From: PHAA01 sp034927445
GTDB lineage: Bacteria; Bacillota; Syntrophomonadia; Syntrophomonadales; Syntrophomonadaceae
Direction of reading: 5' to 3'
NCBI GenBank assembly: GCA_034927445.1
Contig: JAYFPZ010000006.1
Coordinates: 62,001 to 126,000 of the forward strand
DNA: 64,000 nucleotides
Part shown: positions 23,570 through 31,973 of the stretch, one piece after another
Numbering within the stretch: position 1 is the first letter of the stretch
Layout: the number at the start of each line of letters is the position of its first letter
The notes under the pieces: model-generated
What the model was told of the DNA's origin: nothing
Databases searched by the model: none
Seen by the model: the letters and a program-made list of their open reading frames with translations, nothing else
Position numbers and translations under genes: made by a program

Positions 23570-24124
23570 ATGAAAAGTATCAAGAAAATTGATTGTATCG
23601 GCCTGATCGAATATCGCAGCGTTGCCAAAGGCTTGGCGGCCGCGGATCTAATGCTGAAATCCAGTGATGTTGATTTAATATTTGCCGCGGTGTTATGTCC
23701 GGGAAAATATGTGGCGATGGTAGCCGGTGACGTCAGTTCGGTTCAGGAAGCTGAAAGAACTATTTGTAATCGTGACGGGGAAAATATTTTATCTTCAATC
23801 GTACTTACCGATGTGGATTCCCAGGTTTTTTCGGCGCTTAGCGCGACCAGCCATTATGGCCGGCTGGATACGCTGGGAGTGCTGGAGACCATGGATGCTG
23901 TTTCCGCCGTGGCGGCGGCCGATAAAATTGCCAAATCGGCCCGGGTGGATTTGATGGAAATACGTCTGGCGCGAGGTATGGGCGGCAAGGCTTTCGTTTT
24001 CTTCAACGGCGAACTGGCCAATGTGGAAGAAGGAATGCGGGCTGGGATGCATGAGATCGCTCAAAACGGGACCTTGATTGCAACCTCCATCATTCCCAAT
24101 GCCAGGACCGAGATTTTGTTATAG
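23570..24124 (+). CDS. pduT: PduT, BMC-T shell protein with pore Fe-S cysteine
   Basis: Tandem BMC-domain protein (184 aa, the same length as Salmonella PduT). Cys43, in the segment VLCPGKYV, matches Cys38 of Salmonella PduT (TICPGKF), which binds a [4Fe-4S] cluster at the trimer pore. The second domain begins TLGVLETMDAVSAVAAADKIAKSARV. It is the expected electron conduit through the shell, partnered with PduS. ATG 23570 is favoured; the GTG at 23561 overlaps the pduS stop and the ribosome site. Confidence 0.92.
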   Translation: MKSIKKIDCIGLIEYRSVAKGLAAADLMLKSSDVDLIFAAVLCPGKYVAMVAGDVSSVQEAERTICNRDGENILSSIVLTDVDSQVFSALSATSHYGRLDTLGVLETMDAVSAVAAADKIAKSARVDLMEIRLARGMGGKAFVFFNGELANVEEGMRAGMHEIAQNGTLIATSIIPNARTEILL

Positions 24125-24134
24125 GTGAACTGCA

Positions 24135-24971
24135 ATGGATCATATAGCCTGTACAGATCAACGAACGCATCTGCTAACTGAAAAGATGCTGCATCCCCAA
24201 AAGGTTGCACCTTCGGACCACGTCTACTTAGGGGTGGATGTCGGCACTGCCAATGTAGTGACAGTGGCCGTAGACGAAGAAGGCAATCCGCTGGGAGCTG
24301 AAATAGAAAGCGCCCGGGTGACGCGGGAGGGAATCATCGTCGATTACCTGGGAGCTGTAAACATTGTCACCAGGCAGGTGGAAAGCCTGCGCAGCAAACT
24401 GGGCCACCCCCTGTTGGTAGGCGCATCGGCATTTCCTCCGCAAACCGAAACCGGCAACATGCGCATAACCGCCAATATTCTTGAGGCCGCCGGTTTAAAT
24501 GTCATAACCATGGTCGATGAACCCACTGCCGCAGCCAAGGCTCTAGGGATAAGCGAAGGCGCTGTTATCGACGTCGGCGGTGGTACCACCGGGGTATCTA
24601 TCCTTATGGGAGGCGAAGTTGTAGCGACGGACGACGAACCTACCGGAGGATTTCAGTTTGATTTAGTAATTGCCGGGGGTTTAGGTATCTCTATCGAAGA
24701 AGCCGAAGCCCTGAAGCGTATTCCAGAAAAACAAAGGATTTTGCTGCCGGTGGTTCGGCCCGTTATGGAAAAGATAGCAACAATTGTGACCCGGCTGATT
24801 GGTGGCTATCCGGTTGAAAATCTTTATCTGGTGGGGGGGAGCTGCAGCTTTGAAGGCTTCCAAAGCCTGATCCAAAATCAATTGGGGCTGGCTGCTCATT
24901 TGCCGCAAAAACCGTTGCTGGTGACTCCCCTGGGTATTGCTCTGGCGGCTGCTTCGCACAGCCGGAAATGA
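24135..24971 (+). CDS. eutJ: EutJ-like ASKHA/Hsp70-fold protein
   Basis: Protein of 278 aa with an actin/Hsp70-like ATPase core: LGVDVGTANVVTVAVD, DEPTAAAKALGI, VIDVGGGTTGVSIL and YLVGGSCSFEG. This matches EutJ, a putative chaperone or reactivase of BMC loci. The N-terminus has a 30-residue extension before the phosphate-1 loop. Its role is not proven; assisting assembly or folding of BMC enzymes is the usual suggestion. It lies 10 bp after pduT and 113 bp before GRE2. Confidence 0.88.
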   Translation: MDHIACTDQRTHLLTEKMLHPQKVAPSDHVYLGVDVGTANVVTVAVDEEGNPLGAEIESARVTREGIIVDYLGAVNIVTRQVESLRSKLGHPLLVGASAFPPQTETGNMRITANILEAAGLNVITMVDEPTAAAKALGISEGAVIDVGGGTTGVSILMGGEVVATDDEPTGGFQFDLVIAGGLGISIEEAEALKRIPEKQRILLPVVRPVMEKIATIVTRLIGGYPVENLYLVGGSCSFEGFQSLIQNQLGLAAHLPQKPLLVTPLGIALAAASHSRK

Positions 24972-25084
24972 GCTGAAAATATGCGAATGTCCAATCAACA
25001 AATTATAAAGAGGTGATGCGGGGCTTAGTTTAACTCAGGGAACAACCGATTACACTGAAAGAATTAACTAGGAGGTCGATTATA

Positions 25085-27706
25085 GTGGAATTTTCGGCAG
25101 AACAAATTGCACAACTTGTCAGTCAGGTAATGAAGCAGTTGGAAAACGAACCGAACTCTAGTGCAAGCCAGAGCGATGATTATTTTAATCAGCTTGGCAG
25201 CGGCGGTCTTGAGCCTTTTGACATGGCTTATAATTTGATTGATTATAAAGGGAAAAAAGAGGACATTTCGCCTTTCCCGCGCATCAACCGCATTCGCAAG
25301 CGTGTTTTTGACACCGTTCAGGAACTGGAAGCCGACCGGGCGATTTTGGTGACCGAAGCCTACAAAATGTATAAGAACGACCCGCAGGTGATTAAATGCG
25401 CCAAAGCCATAGCCTATATCTTGCGTAAAATACCCATTCATATCATGCCCGATGAACTTATAGCCGGTGAAACCGGGTGTATGGGACGCCATGCGGCAAT
25501 CTATCCGGAATTCTCTTATGACTGGATTTGCGATGAACTGCGCGGCGACAGAATTTGCCGGCGTCCGGAAGACCGCTATGAAACCCCGGAACACGTAAAA
25601 AAAGCCCTGCTGGATTTGGAGGAATATTGGATCGGGAATACGGTTGCCGACGAAATTACCGGGTTATTGACCGAGGAAGAGCTAAAAGGCTCCACGGTAG
25701 GAGGCCGGCCGGTATTCACCCCCAATCTTTTCTATTATTATGGTTCCGCCCATACCATGCCCCGGCATGAACTGATTTTGGCCGACGGTTTCGGCGGACG
25801 CAAACAAAAAATTACCGCCGCCCTGGCGCAATGTGATACTACAACCGGTGAAGGCCTGGAAGCGCGGGAGAACTATACCGCCCAGCTCATTGTTTTAGAG
25901 GGTGCCAGTGATCACATGAGACGTTATGCGGCCTTGGCCCGGGAGCAGGCTGGCGCAGAAAACAACCTGGCCCGCAAGCAGGAACTGTTGCAGATTGGCG
26001 AAAACTTCGATTGGTTGGCTGAAAACCCGCCTCAAACCTTCTGGCAGGCCCTGCAGCTTTATCAGATGACCAACTGTCTGGGATATATTGAAAGCAACGG
26101 CCAGGCTCTATGTTTTGGACGTTTTGACCAAGTACTCTATCCTTTTTATGAAGCTGACATGAAAGCCGGCAAGATCACCAAGCAATTTGCGGCTGAGCTT
26201 ACTGAGGCCTGGTCTATCAAAACCTGGGAAATGCTGAAACTCCGCGATGAGATTTCAGCCACCCTGTCATCGGAAGCCGGCATGGGCTCAACCGTTACCG
26301 TTGGCGGTCTGAAACGGGATGGCTCGGATGCCACCAACGATTTAACTTATCTATTGCTGGAAGCCCATGCCCATACCCAGTTGCAGGAGCCATGGCTTTC
26401 AACGCGCTGGCATGTAAATTCACCCTGGGAGTACAAGGTGAAAATTGCCAGTATTTTGAGAATCGGAACCGGGCTGCCCAAAATATTCAATGATGATTCC
26501 TGCATACTGGCCCAAACCGGATCTTCCGGCAAGGCCCTGGAAGATGCCAGGGATTATGCGGTAGTAGGGTGCGTAGAGCTGGATATTCCGGGTAAGGAGC
26601 TGGGCAACCATGACTCCGCTTATATGAGTCTGCCCAAGGTATTTGAAATGGCCCTGAATGACGGCAGATGTTTGGATTGCGGTCCCGGCTGCCCGCGTTT
26701 CCAGAAATGCGGCGGTATCGGCGGACGGCTCGGCCCTCAATACGGCGGCTTGAAAGACTATACCTGCATTGAAGATTTGATGGAAGCCTACCGTAAGCAG
26801 ATGGATTACTGGGTGGACCAAATGGTAGCCGTCATCAATGCCACCGAGATTGCCCATAGACGCAAAAAACCCCTGCCCTTCCTCTCTGCCGTCTTTGAAG
26901 GTCCGCTGGAGAGCGGCAAGGACGTTACCGCCGGCGGTGCGGTTTATAACTTCAGCGGTCCCCAGGGTGTGGGAATGGCGACCGTAGGCGACAGCTTGAG
27001 TTTCATTAATGAAGTTGTATTTAAAACCAAACAGGTAACTCCGGAGAAATTACTAGATGCCATGCAAAAGAACTGGGTCGGCTACGAAGACCTTTATGCG
27101 CTGTCCAATTCCGAGAAAATACCGCATTTCGGCAATAACAACGATTATGCCGATGAGTTTACCAAATTTGCCGCCAAATGCTGGATAGACTCGGTGCATG
27201 GACATATGAACACCCGGGGCGGCAAGATTGTACCCGGCATGTTCTCCGTATCCGCCAATGTAGGTATCGGGCTGTGGCAGACCGCCACTCCGGACGGCAG
27301 GCTGGCGATGGAGCCGGTATCCAATTGCCTGGGGCCGGTCCATACCAAAGTCGGTTTCCATGATACGACCGGCCCTACCGCCATGGCTATTTCGGCCGGC
27401 AAGCTGGATCAACAGCGGGCCAGCAACGGAACTCTGCTTAATGTGCGTTTTTCACCCAATTGCGTAAGCGGCGACATAGGCCGGGAGAACTTGATCAGGT
27501 TTATTGATACCTACTTCCAACATAAGGGAATGGAAGTTCAGTTTAACATCATCGATCATCAGACCCTGCTTGATGCGCAGGCCCATCCTGAAGACTACCA
27601 GGGGCTCCTGGTAAGAGTTGCCGGTTACAGCGCATTGTTTGTACGGTTGAGCAAGGCCTTGCAGGATGACCTGATTGGGCGCAACGCTTACAGTGCCTTC
27701 GATTGA
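25085..27706 (+). CDS. Glycyl radical enzyme, probable diol dehydratase type (GRE2)
   Basis: An 873-aa GRE with intact radical machinery: thiyl Cys496 and Glu498 in GCVEL (most relatives have GCVEP), HDS a few residues later, and Gly847 in the C-terminal loop RVAGYSA. The HD pair after the Cys motif resembles B12-independent glycerol and propanediol dehydratases, so dehydration of a 1,2-diol to an aldehyde is the best prediction. Choline lyase or isethionate lyase activity is less likely but not excluded. The N-terminus MEFSAEQIAQLVSQVMKQL is a typical encapsulation helix, followed by a linker of about 20 residues. The activase gene follows directly. It is clearly homologous along its whole length to GRE1 (6892), which lacks the radical Gly. 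Confidence 0.92.
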   Translation: MEFSAEQIAQLVSQVMKQLENEPNSSASQSDDYFNQLGSGGLEPFDMAYNLIDYKGKKEDISPFPRINRIRKRVFDTVQELEADRAILVTEAYKMYKNDPQVIKCAKAIAYILRKIPIHIMPDELIAGETGCMGRHAAIYPEFSYDWICDELRGDRICRRPEDRYETPEHVKKALLDLEEYWIGNTVADEITGLLTEEELKGSTVGGRPVFTPNLFYYYGSAHTMPRHELILADGFGGRKQKITAALAQCDTTTGEGLEARENYTAQLIVLEGASDHMRRYAALAREQAGAENNLARKQELLQIGENFDWLAENPPQTFWQALQLYQMTNCLGYIESNGQALCFGRFDQVLYPFYEADMKAGKITKQFAAELTEAWSIKTWEMLKLRDEISATLSSEAGMGSTVTVGGLKRDGSDATNDLTYLLLEAHAHTQLQEPWLSTRWHVNSPWEYKVKIASILRIGTGLPKIFNDDSCILAQTGSSGKALEDARDYAVVGCVELDIPGKELGNHDSAYMSLPKVFEMALNDGRCLDCGPGCPRFQKCGGIGGRLGPQYGGLKDYTCIEDLMEAYRKQMDYWVDQMVAVINATEIAHRRKKPLPFLSAVFEGPLESGKDVTAGGAVYNFSGPQGVGMATVGDSLSFINEVVFKTKQVTPEKLLDAMQKNWVGYEDLYALSNSEKIPHFGNNNDYADEFTKFAAKCWIDSVHGHMNTRGGKIVPGMFSVSANVGIGLWQTATPDGRLAMEPVSNCLGPVHTKVGFHDTTGPTAMAISAGKLDQQRASNGTLLNVRFSPNCVSGDIGRENLIRFIDTYFQHKGMEVQFNIIDHQTLLDAQAHPEDYQGLLVRVAGYSALFVRLSKALQDDLIGRNAYSAFD

Positions 27707-27786
27707 TGAGGATTAAGCCAATATAGCAGCAGACCTGCAACTGTCAGGAAGGGAGGTGTAACGCTGGCCCTGGGCCGGCGCGCACC

Positions 27787-28764
27787 ATGAAAGAGAACAC
27801 ATCCAAAGAAGCGGTTATCTTTAATATTCAAAAATTTACAGTCCATGACGGTCCCGGTATAAGAACCACCATATTCTTTAAAGGGTGCCCCATGAACTGC
27901 CTGTGGTGCAGCAATCCCGAAAGCATCAAGCCTTATCCCCAGGTGGGTGTTTTCAAAAAAGATTGTATCGGCATCGATGTTTGTGGTCGCTGCTTGCATG
28001 CCTGCCCCCACCAGGATGAAAAGGTATTGCAGGTGGAAAACGGGTACGTAACTAGCATTGATAGAAGCAAATGCCGCAATTGTTTGTTTTGCGCCGATGC
28101 CTGCCCGAACGAAACCCTTAAGGTGTTTGGTCGCAAATATACACTGCGGGAAGTACTGAACATTATTATGGAAGACCGCCAGTTTTACAGAGAATCAAAT
28201 GGTGGAGTAACATGCGGCGGCGGCGACCCCATGCTGCAGTACCAATTTATCCGGGAGTTGTTTAAGGAATGCAGACGTTACGGAGTTCACACTTGCCTGG
28301 AAACCGAACTTCAATGCAAACGGGAAGCATTGGAAGAGGTTTTGCCGTATACAGATTTATTGATCACTGATATCAAAATTATGGATTCCCAGAAGCATAA
28401 GCAGTATACGGGTGCTAAAAACGAACTGATCTTGGATAATATTATATTTGCGGTTGACAAAGGGGCCAAGGTCATTATTCGGACTCCGGTGGTTCCCGGC
28501 TACAACAATGATGAGGCAAATATTCATGCCATAGCCCGATTTGTGGCTGAGCGTTTGAAAAACCGGATAGTTCAATATCAATTATTGCCCTATCGTTTGC
28601 TGGGACTCGAAAAATATGAGGCTTTGGGAATACCCTATCCTATGGGCGAAATTAAGCAGCCTGCCCGGGAGGATTATGAACCTAATATACGCCATTTAGT
28701 CTCAATTATGGCTTCATACGGGGTCCCGGCTGCAGCCGGTAGCAATGTTAAATACAATTACTAA
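27787..28764 (+). CDS. Glycyl radical enzyme activase (radical SAM)
   Basis: PflA-like activating enzyme (325 aa). It contains the radical SAM motif CPMNCLWC near residue 40, and an inserted ferredoxin domain with two [4Fe-4S] motifs (CGRCLHACP and CRNCLFCADACP), as in diol-dehydratase and choline-lyase activases. SAM-binding GGVTCGGGDPML is also present. It installs the glycyl radical on GRE2; it is the only activase in the window. Translation start is odd: GGGAGG lies about 30 bases before the ATG, with a GC-rich hairpin between them (see findings). Confidence 0.93.
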   Translation: MKENTSKEAVIFNIQKFTVHDGPGIRTTIFFKGCPMNCLWCSNPESIKPYPQVGVFKKDCIGIDVCGRCLHACPHQDEKVLQVENGYVTSIDRSKCRNCLFCADACPNETLKVFGRKYTLREVLNIIMEDRQFYRESNGGVTCGGGDPMLQYQFIRELFKECRRYGVHTCLETELQCKREALEEVLPYTDLLITDIKIMDSQKHKQYTGAKNELILDNIIFAVDKGAKVIIRTPVVPGYNNDEANIHAIARFVAERLKNRIVQYQLLPYRLLGLEKYEALGIPYPMGEIKQPAREDYEPNIRHLVSIMASYGVPAAAGSNVKYNY

Positions 28765-28780
28765 GCAAAGGGGAACAGCC

Positions 28781-29122
28781 ATGGCAGAGATGAAACAGCG
28801 CATAATCCAGGAATCCGTTCCCGGAAAACAAGTGACTCTTTGTCACATGATTGCACATTGCGATGCTGCGCTTGTAGATAAGCTTGGCATGGCGGAAGAA
28901 TCAGCCGCCGGGATAATGACGATTACGCCTTATGAGGCAGTAATCATTGCCGCAGACCGGGCGGTAAAAACATCAGAGGTTGAACTGGTGGTAGTGGACC
29001 GTTTTACCGGATCTTTATTGATTACAGGCAACGTCAGCACAGTGGAACCGGCATTGCGTGAAGCGAACCGTTATCTTACGGACGTTCTGCATTTTGATTC
29101 GACTGATTTTACACGATCCTAA
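28781..29122 (+). CDS. BMC-H shell protein, circularly permuted PduU/EutS type (3 of 3)
   Basis: PduU-like protein (113 aa): IIQESVPGKQVTLCHMIAH, GIMTITPYEAVIIAADRAVKTSEVELVVVDRFTG, ending FDSTDFTRS. ATG 28781 has AAGGGG upstream; the frame extends back to 28745, overlapping the activase end, but without a ribosome site. It is closer to Salmonella PduU than the copy at 14776. Confidence 0.9.
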   Translation: MAEMKQRIIQESVPGKQVTLCHMIAHCDAALVDKLGMAEESAAGIMTITPYEAVIIAADRAVKTSEVELVVVDRFTGSLLITGNVSTVEPALREANRYLTDVLHFDSTDFTRS

Positions 29123-29171
29123 TAGATTAGGAACTAATTAACTCACTAAATACTTTAAGGAGGGTTTTTAT

Positions 29172-29450
29172 ATGTCACAGGAAGCATTGGGAATGATTGA
29201 AACCAAGGGATTGGTACCGGCGATAGAGGCGGCGGACGCCATGTCCAAATCAGCCAACGTAGCCCTGGTAGGTTATGAAAAAATCGGTTCCGGACTGGTA
29301 ACCGTAATGGTACGCGGAGACGTGGGAGCAGTCAAGGCTGCCACTGATGCCGGCAGCGCCGCCGCCGCCAAAGTGGGAGAAGTTGTATCCGTCCATGTTA
29401 TTCCCCGGCCCCACACCGACACGGAAAAACTGCTGCCGAATATGAAGTAA
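29172..29450 (+). CDS. BMC-H shell protein, PduA/EutM type (copy 2)
   Basis: 92-aa hexameric shell protein, identical to the product of 9672-9950 except at residues 2 and 4 (S and E here). Nucleotide differences between the copies are mainly synonymous third positions. Its ribosome site (AAGGAGG) and leader differ from copy 1, so the two copies may be expressed at different levels. Confidence 0.95.
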   Translation: MSQEALGMIETKGLVPAIEAADAMSKSANVALVGYEKIGSGLVTVMVRGDVGAVKAATDAGSAAAAKVGEVVSVHVIPRPHTDTEKLLPNMK

Positions 29451-29502
29451 GCCGGGATTAATAGCATAGTCCGGATTCGATTAAATAATGGAGGTTAAGG
29501 AT

Positions 29503-30306
29503 ATGGATAATGAAATGATCGTCCAGCGGGTAATGGAAGAATTGATGAAACAAAGCGCCAAGCCTGCTGCTGACAGCAGCCCCGGCGGCATATTCGGCAG
29601 TGAGAGCTTTACCGAATTTGTGGGGGTAGGCCCCGGCGATACCATCGGATTAGTGCTGGCCAATGTTGACCCGGCCTTATTGAAAGCACTGGAAGTTGAT
29701 CCCAAATTCCGCTCCATCGGACTGGTAGGCAGCCGGACCGGGGCCGGACCGCAGGCGAGCGCCGCCGACGACGCAGTCAAGGCCAGCAACGCTGAAGTAA
29801 TACGCCTGGAGCTGCCGCGTGACACCAAGGGCGGGCCGGGACACGGCATCATGATCCTGTTTGGGGCGGAGGAAGTCTCCGATGCCCGGCGGGCAGTTGA
29901 AGCCACCATGGCTAACCTGGAACGGCAGATGGGTGGAGTCTATGTAAATGAAGCCGGCCACCTGGAAGTGCAGTATTCCGCCCGTGCCAGTTCGGTATTA
30001 AGCACTTATCTGGGCGGAACCGAAGGAAAGGCCTGGGGAATGGTAGGGGCAGCCCCCTCGGTAATTGGGATACTGGCAGCCGATGCGCTGCTGAAGGCGG
30101 CGGATGTAAAAGTAACGATGGCGATATCACCGAACAAAGGCACCAGCTTTTCCAATGAATATATAATCTGCTATACCGGAGACTCGGGGGCGGTCAAGCA
30201 GGCCACCATCGTAGGGCGTGACGTAGCTTACAAGGCTTTGAAGGCTATGGGCAGCAAACCGGTTTGTGTGACCAAGCCTTACCTGGAACCCTTTATCGAG
30301 GACTAG
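29503..30306 (+). CDS. pduB: BMC-T shell protein, PduB type (copy 2)
   Basis: 267-aa PduB with only a few differences from the copy at 10004 (SSPGGIF for SSPAGLF; QASAADD for QATAADD). The amphipathic N-terminal helix MDNEMIVQRVMEELMKQ is identical. ATG 29503 follows GGAGGTTAAGGAT as in copy 1. Confidence 0.93.
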   Translation: MDNEMIVQRVMEELMKQSAKPAADSSPGGIFGSESFTEFVGVGPGDTIGLVLANVDPALLKALEVDPKFRSIGLVGSRTGAGPQASAADDAVKASNAEVIRLELPRDTKGGPGHGIMILFGAEEVSDARRAVEATMANLERQMGGVYVNEAGHLEVQYSARASSVLSTYLGGTEGKAWGMVGAAPSVIGILAADALLKAADVKVTMAISPNKGTSFSNEYIICYTGDSGAVKQATIVGRDVAYKALKAMGSKPVCVTKPYLEPFIED

Positions 30307-30433
30307 CAGCAGGTTAAAAATCAATATAATGGCATGTGCCATTGAAAGTACTGGTAAAGAGAGAACAAAATCAACCTATCAACATAATGCAGCATTAGGC
30401 ATGACAGATTCAATGCAATGGTTCACCCTGACC

Positions 30434-30467
30434 GGCAGCCCTCCAAGTATCTGCTTGGGGGGCTGTC
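30434..30467 (+). other. Hairpin after the right BMC operon
   Basis: A 14-bp stem with one G-U pair and one mismatch (GGCAGCCCTCCAAG with CTTGGGGGGCTGTC) and a six-base loop, without a T run. It could stop or stabilise the operon transcript. The remainder of 30307-30623 holds no gene that I can see. Confidence 0.5.
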
Positions 30468-30623
30468 AATAGATTATACGATAGCAGGTTTATGAATCGA
30501 TGGACATGTTTGGCCAAGTATAGATAAACCTCCGATTTTAGCTTATCTTTGCAGCCGGGAGGGTGTACATGAGAATCAAGGAGCCAAACAAGAATAACAG
30601 ATGCATTAAAGGAGCAGATCTAA

Positions 30624-30938
30624 ATGGAATTAACGCTTGAAACCATTGTCAAAATGGTGGTGGAAGCATTAAAGCAATCAGTCGGAGAAAGAAGAGAATA
30701 TATACCTCGAGGTATATGTGCAGAAAAAATATCATACAACATCCATGACGGGAAGATTACGAACGTTGAATTTGTTAAAGGGTGCAACGGCAATCTGAAG
30801 GGTATTGCCAGGCTGATCGAAGGAATGGAAATACGTGAAGTAATCAGTAAATTGAAAGGGATCGATTGCAACGGCAAAGGTACTTCCTGTCCCGATCAAT
30901 TGGCATGTGCCCTTGAAACTCTGAACGCGGAAAAATGA
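30624..30938 (+). CDS. TSCPD-domain protein with BMC encapsulation-like N-terminus
   Basis: Residues of about 26-100 match the small TSCPD family (TIGR03905 type): GICAEKISYNI, VKGCNGNLKGIARLIEGM, then DCNGKGTSCPDQLACAL with the four conserved cysteines. The domain is related to the C-terminal part of B12-dependent ribonucleotide reductase, and the free-standing form has no known function. Typical members start near the YxxxGVC motif. This one has an extra N-terminal segment, MELTLETIVKMVVEALKQS, which aligns by pattern with the starts of GRE1 and GRE2. It follows the right BMC operon by about 300 bp with its own AAAGGAG site. It is probably a compartment cargo, possibly metal or redox related (inference). 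Confidence 0.82.
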   Translation: MELTLETIVKMVVEALKQSVGERREYIPRGICAEKISYNIHDGKITNVEFVKGCNGNLKGIARLIEGMEIREVISKLKGIDCNGKGTSCPDQLACALETLNAEK

Positions 30939-30955
30939 TGATTGCACCGGTATAA

Positions 30956-31186
30956 CAGTGTAAGAATGAGTGGCTTTTAGCCAAAGAGCAATGGGGTTAT
31001 GGCATTTATTACCGGATTAAACCCGGGGCCCCCGAAGCCAGCCTCTACACGGTTGCCCTGGACCGCATTTATGAAGCCGACTACGGCGGCAACTTGATAT
31101 TCCACATGGAATCTCACTCTGTAAATTCAATGACTTTTTTACATGCTTGGATATTTGAACTTACATATGTCGCAGGAGTCCGGTAA
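30956..31186 (+). pseudogene. Possible coding relic of unknown family
   Basis: A 76-codon stop-free frame has codon use like the neighbouring genes (many GCC, GGC, CTG and GAC) but no start codon or ribosome site near its beginning. It reads, in part, EWLLAKEQWGYGIYYRIKPG and ASLYTVALDRIYEADYGG. It runs into the lexA 3' end on the other strand. I do not recognise the family. It may be the remnant of a truncated gene. Confidence 0.3.
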
Positions 31187-31781
31187 CTTTGCCCAGAATA
31201 GCTACATCGGGCGCAATTATAGGCTGCATCGTGCTGTTTTCAGGTCTCAATTCGATGTAATCATCGCGTTTGTAGTATCTTTTGACGGTTGCCTCGTCAT
31301 CCAACATGGCTACGATAATCTCACCGTTGGCTGCCTCCGCCTGCTGCCGGACGATCAGATAATCCCCATTCAGAATACCTGCTTCGATCATACTCTCACC
31401 TTTGACCTGGAGGATATAGTGATTACCGCGGCCTACAAAATCGACCGGAATGGGCATATAGGTCTCAATATTCTCGGTTGCCAAAATAGGCGTACCAGCT
31501 GCCACATTTCCGACCAGGGGAAGATTTATGGTATTCAAATCGGCTTCCGCCTCTGCTGCCAGGGAAGTTGGAATAATAGCCCGAGGTTTGGAGGGGTCTT
31601 TCTTAATGTAACCTTTATCCTCCAATTGAACCAGATAGGCATGAACCGTAGAGCTGGACTTAAGGCCGACAGCCTCGCCAATTTCCCTGACCGAGGGAGG
31701 GTACCCTTTGGTCTTGATTCTCGCTTCAATAAAATCCAGTATCAGCTTTTGCCGCTGATTAAGATTAGTGGAACTGTTCAT
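31161..31781 (-). CDS. lexA: LexA repressor
   Basis: SOS repressor (206 aa): N-terminal winged helix (GYPPSVREIGEAVGLKSSSTVHAYL), the Ala-Gly self-cleavage site in NVAAGTP, catalytic Ser in KGESMIEAGI and Lys in ATVKRYYK. Start ATG 31781 has GGAGG about eight bases upstream; an in-frame ATG at 31847 lies upstream of the promoter-like sequence and is rejected. A LexA-type operator lies in the promoter. Confidence 0.95.
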   Translation of the reverse strand: MNSSTNLNQRQKLILDFIEARIKTKGYPPSVREIGEAVGLKSSSTVHAYLVQLEDKGYIKKDPSKPRAIIPTSLAAEAEADLNTINLPLVGNVAAGTPILATENIETYMPIPVDFVGRGNHYILQVKGESMIEAGILNGDYLIVRQQAEAANGEIIVAMLDDEATVKRYYKRDDYIELRPENSTMQPIIAPDVAILGKVTGLLRHM

Positions 31782-31829
31782 GTTTCCACCTCCGATTTTT
31801 GTTAAATTATAACATAAAAAAGAAGAATA

Positions 31830-31843
31830 AAAACAGATGTTCG
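31830..31843 (-). promoter_or_regulatory. LexA operator in the lexA promoter
   Basis: On the minus strand the sequence CGAACATCTGTTTT matches the Gram-positive LexA/DinR box CGAAC-N4-GTTCG at 8 of 10 positions. It lies just upstream of a TATAAT -10 element, about where the -35 should be, which fits autoregulation. Confidence 0.55.
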
Positions 31844-31918
31844 CCAAAAAATCATTTGTTTAGGAAAAAGAATAGCCATTCTGCAAGCTGTTTTCGCACC
31901 GTCTGAAAAAAGAAATTA

Positions 31919-31947
31919 TTGACAAAAAATTAGAACACATTTATGAT
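31919..31947 (+). promoter_or_regulatory. Sigma-A promoter of the DUF2325 gene
   Basis: TTGACA (31919-31924) and TATGAT (31942-31947) are separated by exactly 17 bp. The Fur-type palindrome covers the -10 box and the expected start point. A leader of about 220 nt precedes the gene at 32172, in which I see nothing else. Confidence 0.7.
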
Positions 31948-31973
31948 AATGATAATCATTATCATAAATGTGT
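31935..31973. promoter_or_regulatory. Fur box inside a 39-bp perfect palindrome
   Basis: The core GATAATGATAATCATTATC (31945-31963) is identical to the classical 19-bp Fur consensus. The symmetry extends ten more bases each side (ACACATTTAT and its complement), giving 39 bp of perfect dyad centred on A31954. Confidence 0.85.

Larger units (their letters stand above)
29172..30312 (+). repeat. Duplicated BMC-H + pduB cassette, right copy (left copy at 9672-10813)
   Basis: Right copy of the two-gene duplication. The cassette closes the right operon, whereas copy 1 directly follows GRE1 in the left operon. Each GRE operon therefore carries its own major shell pair. Confidence 0.9.
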
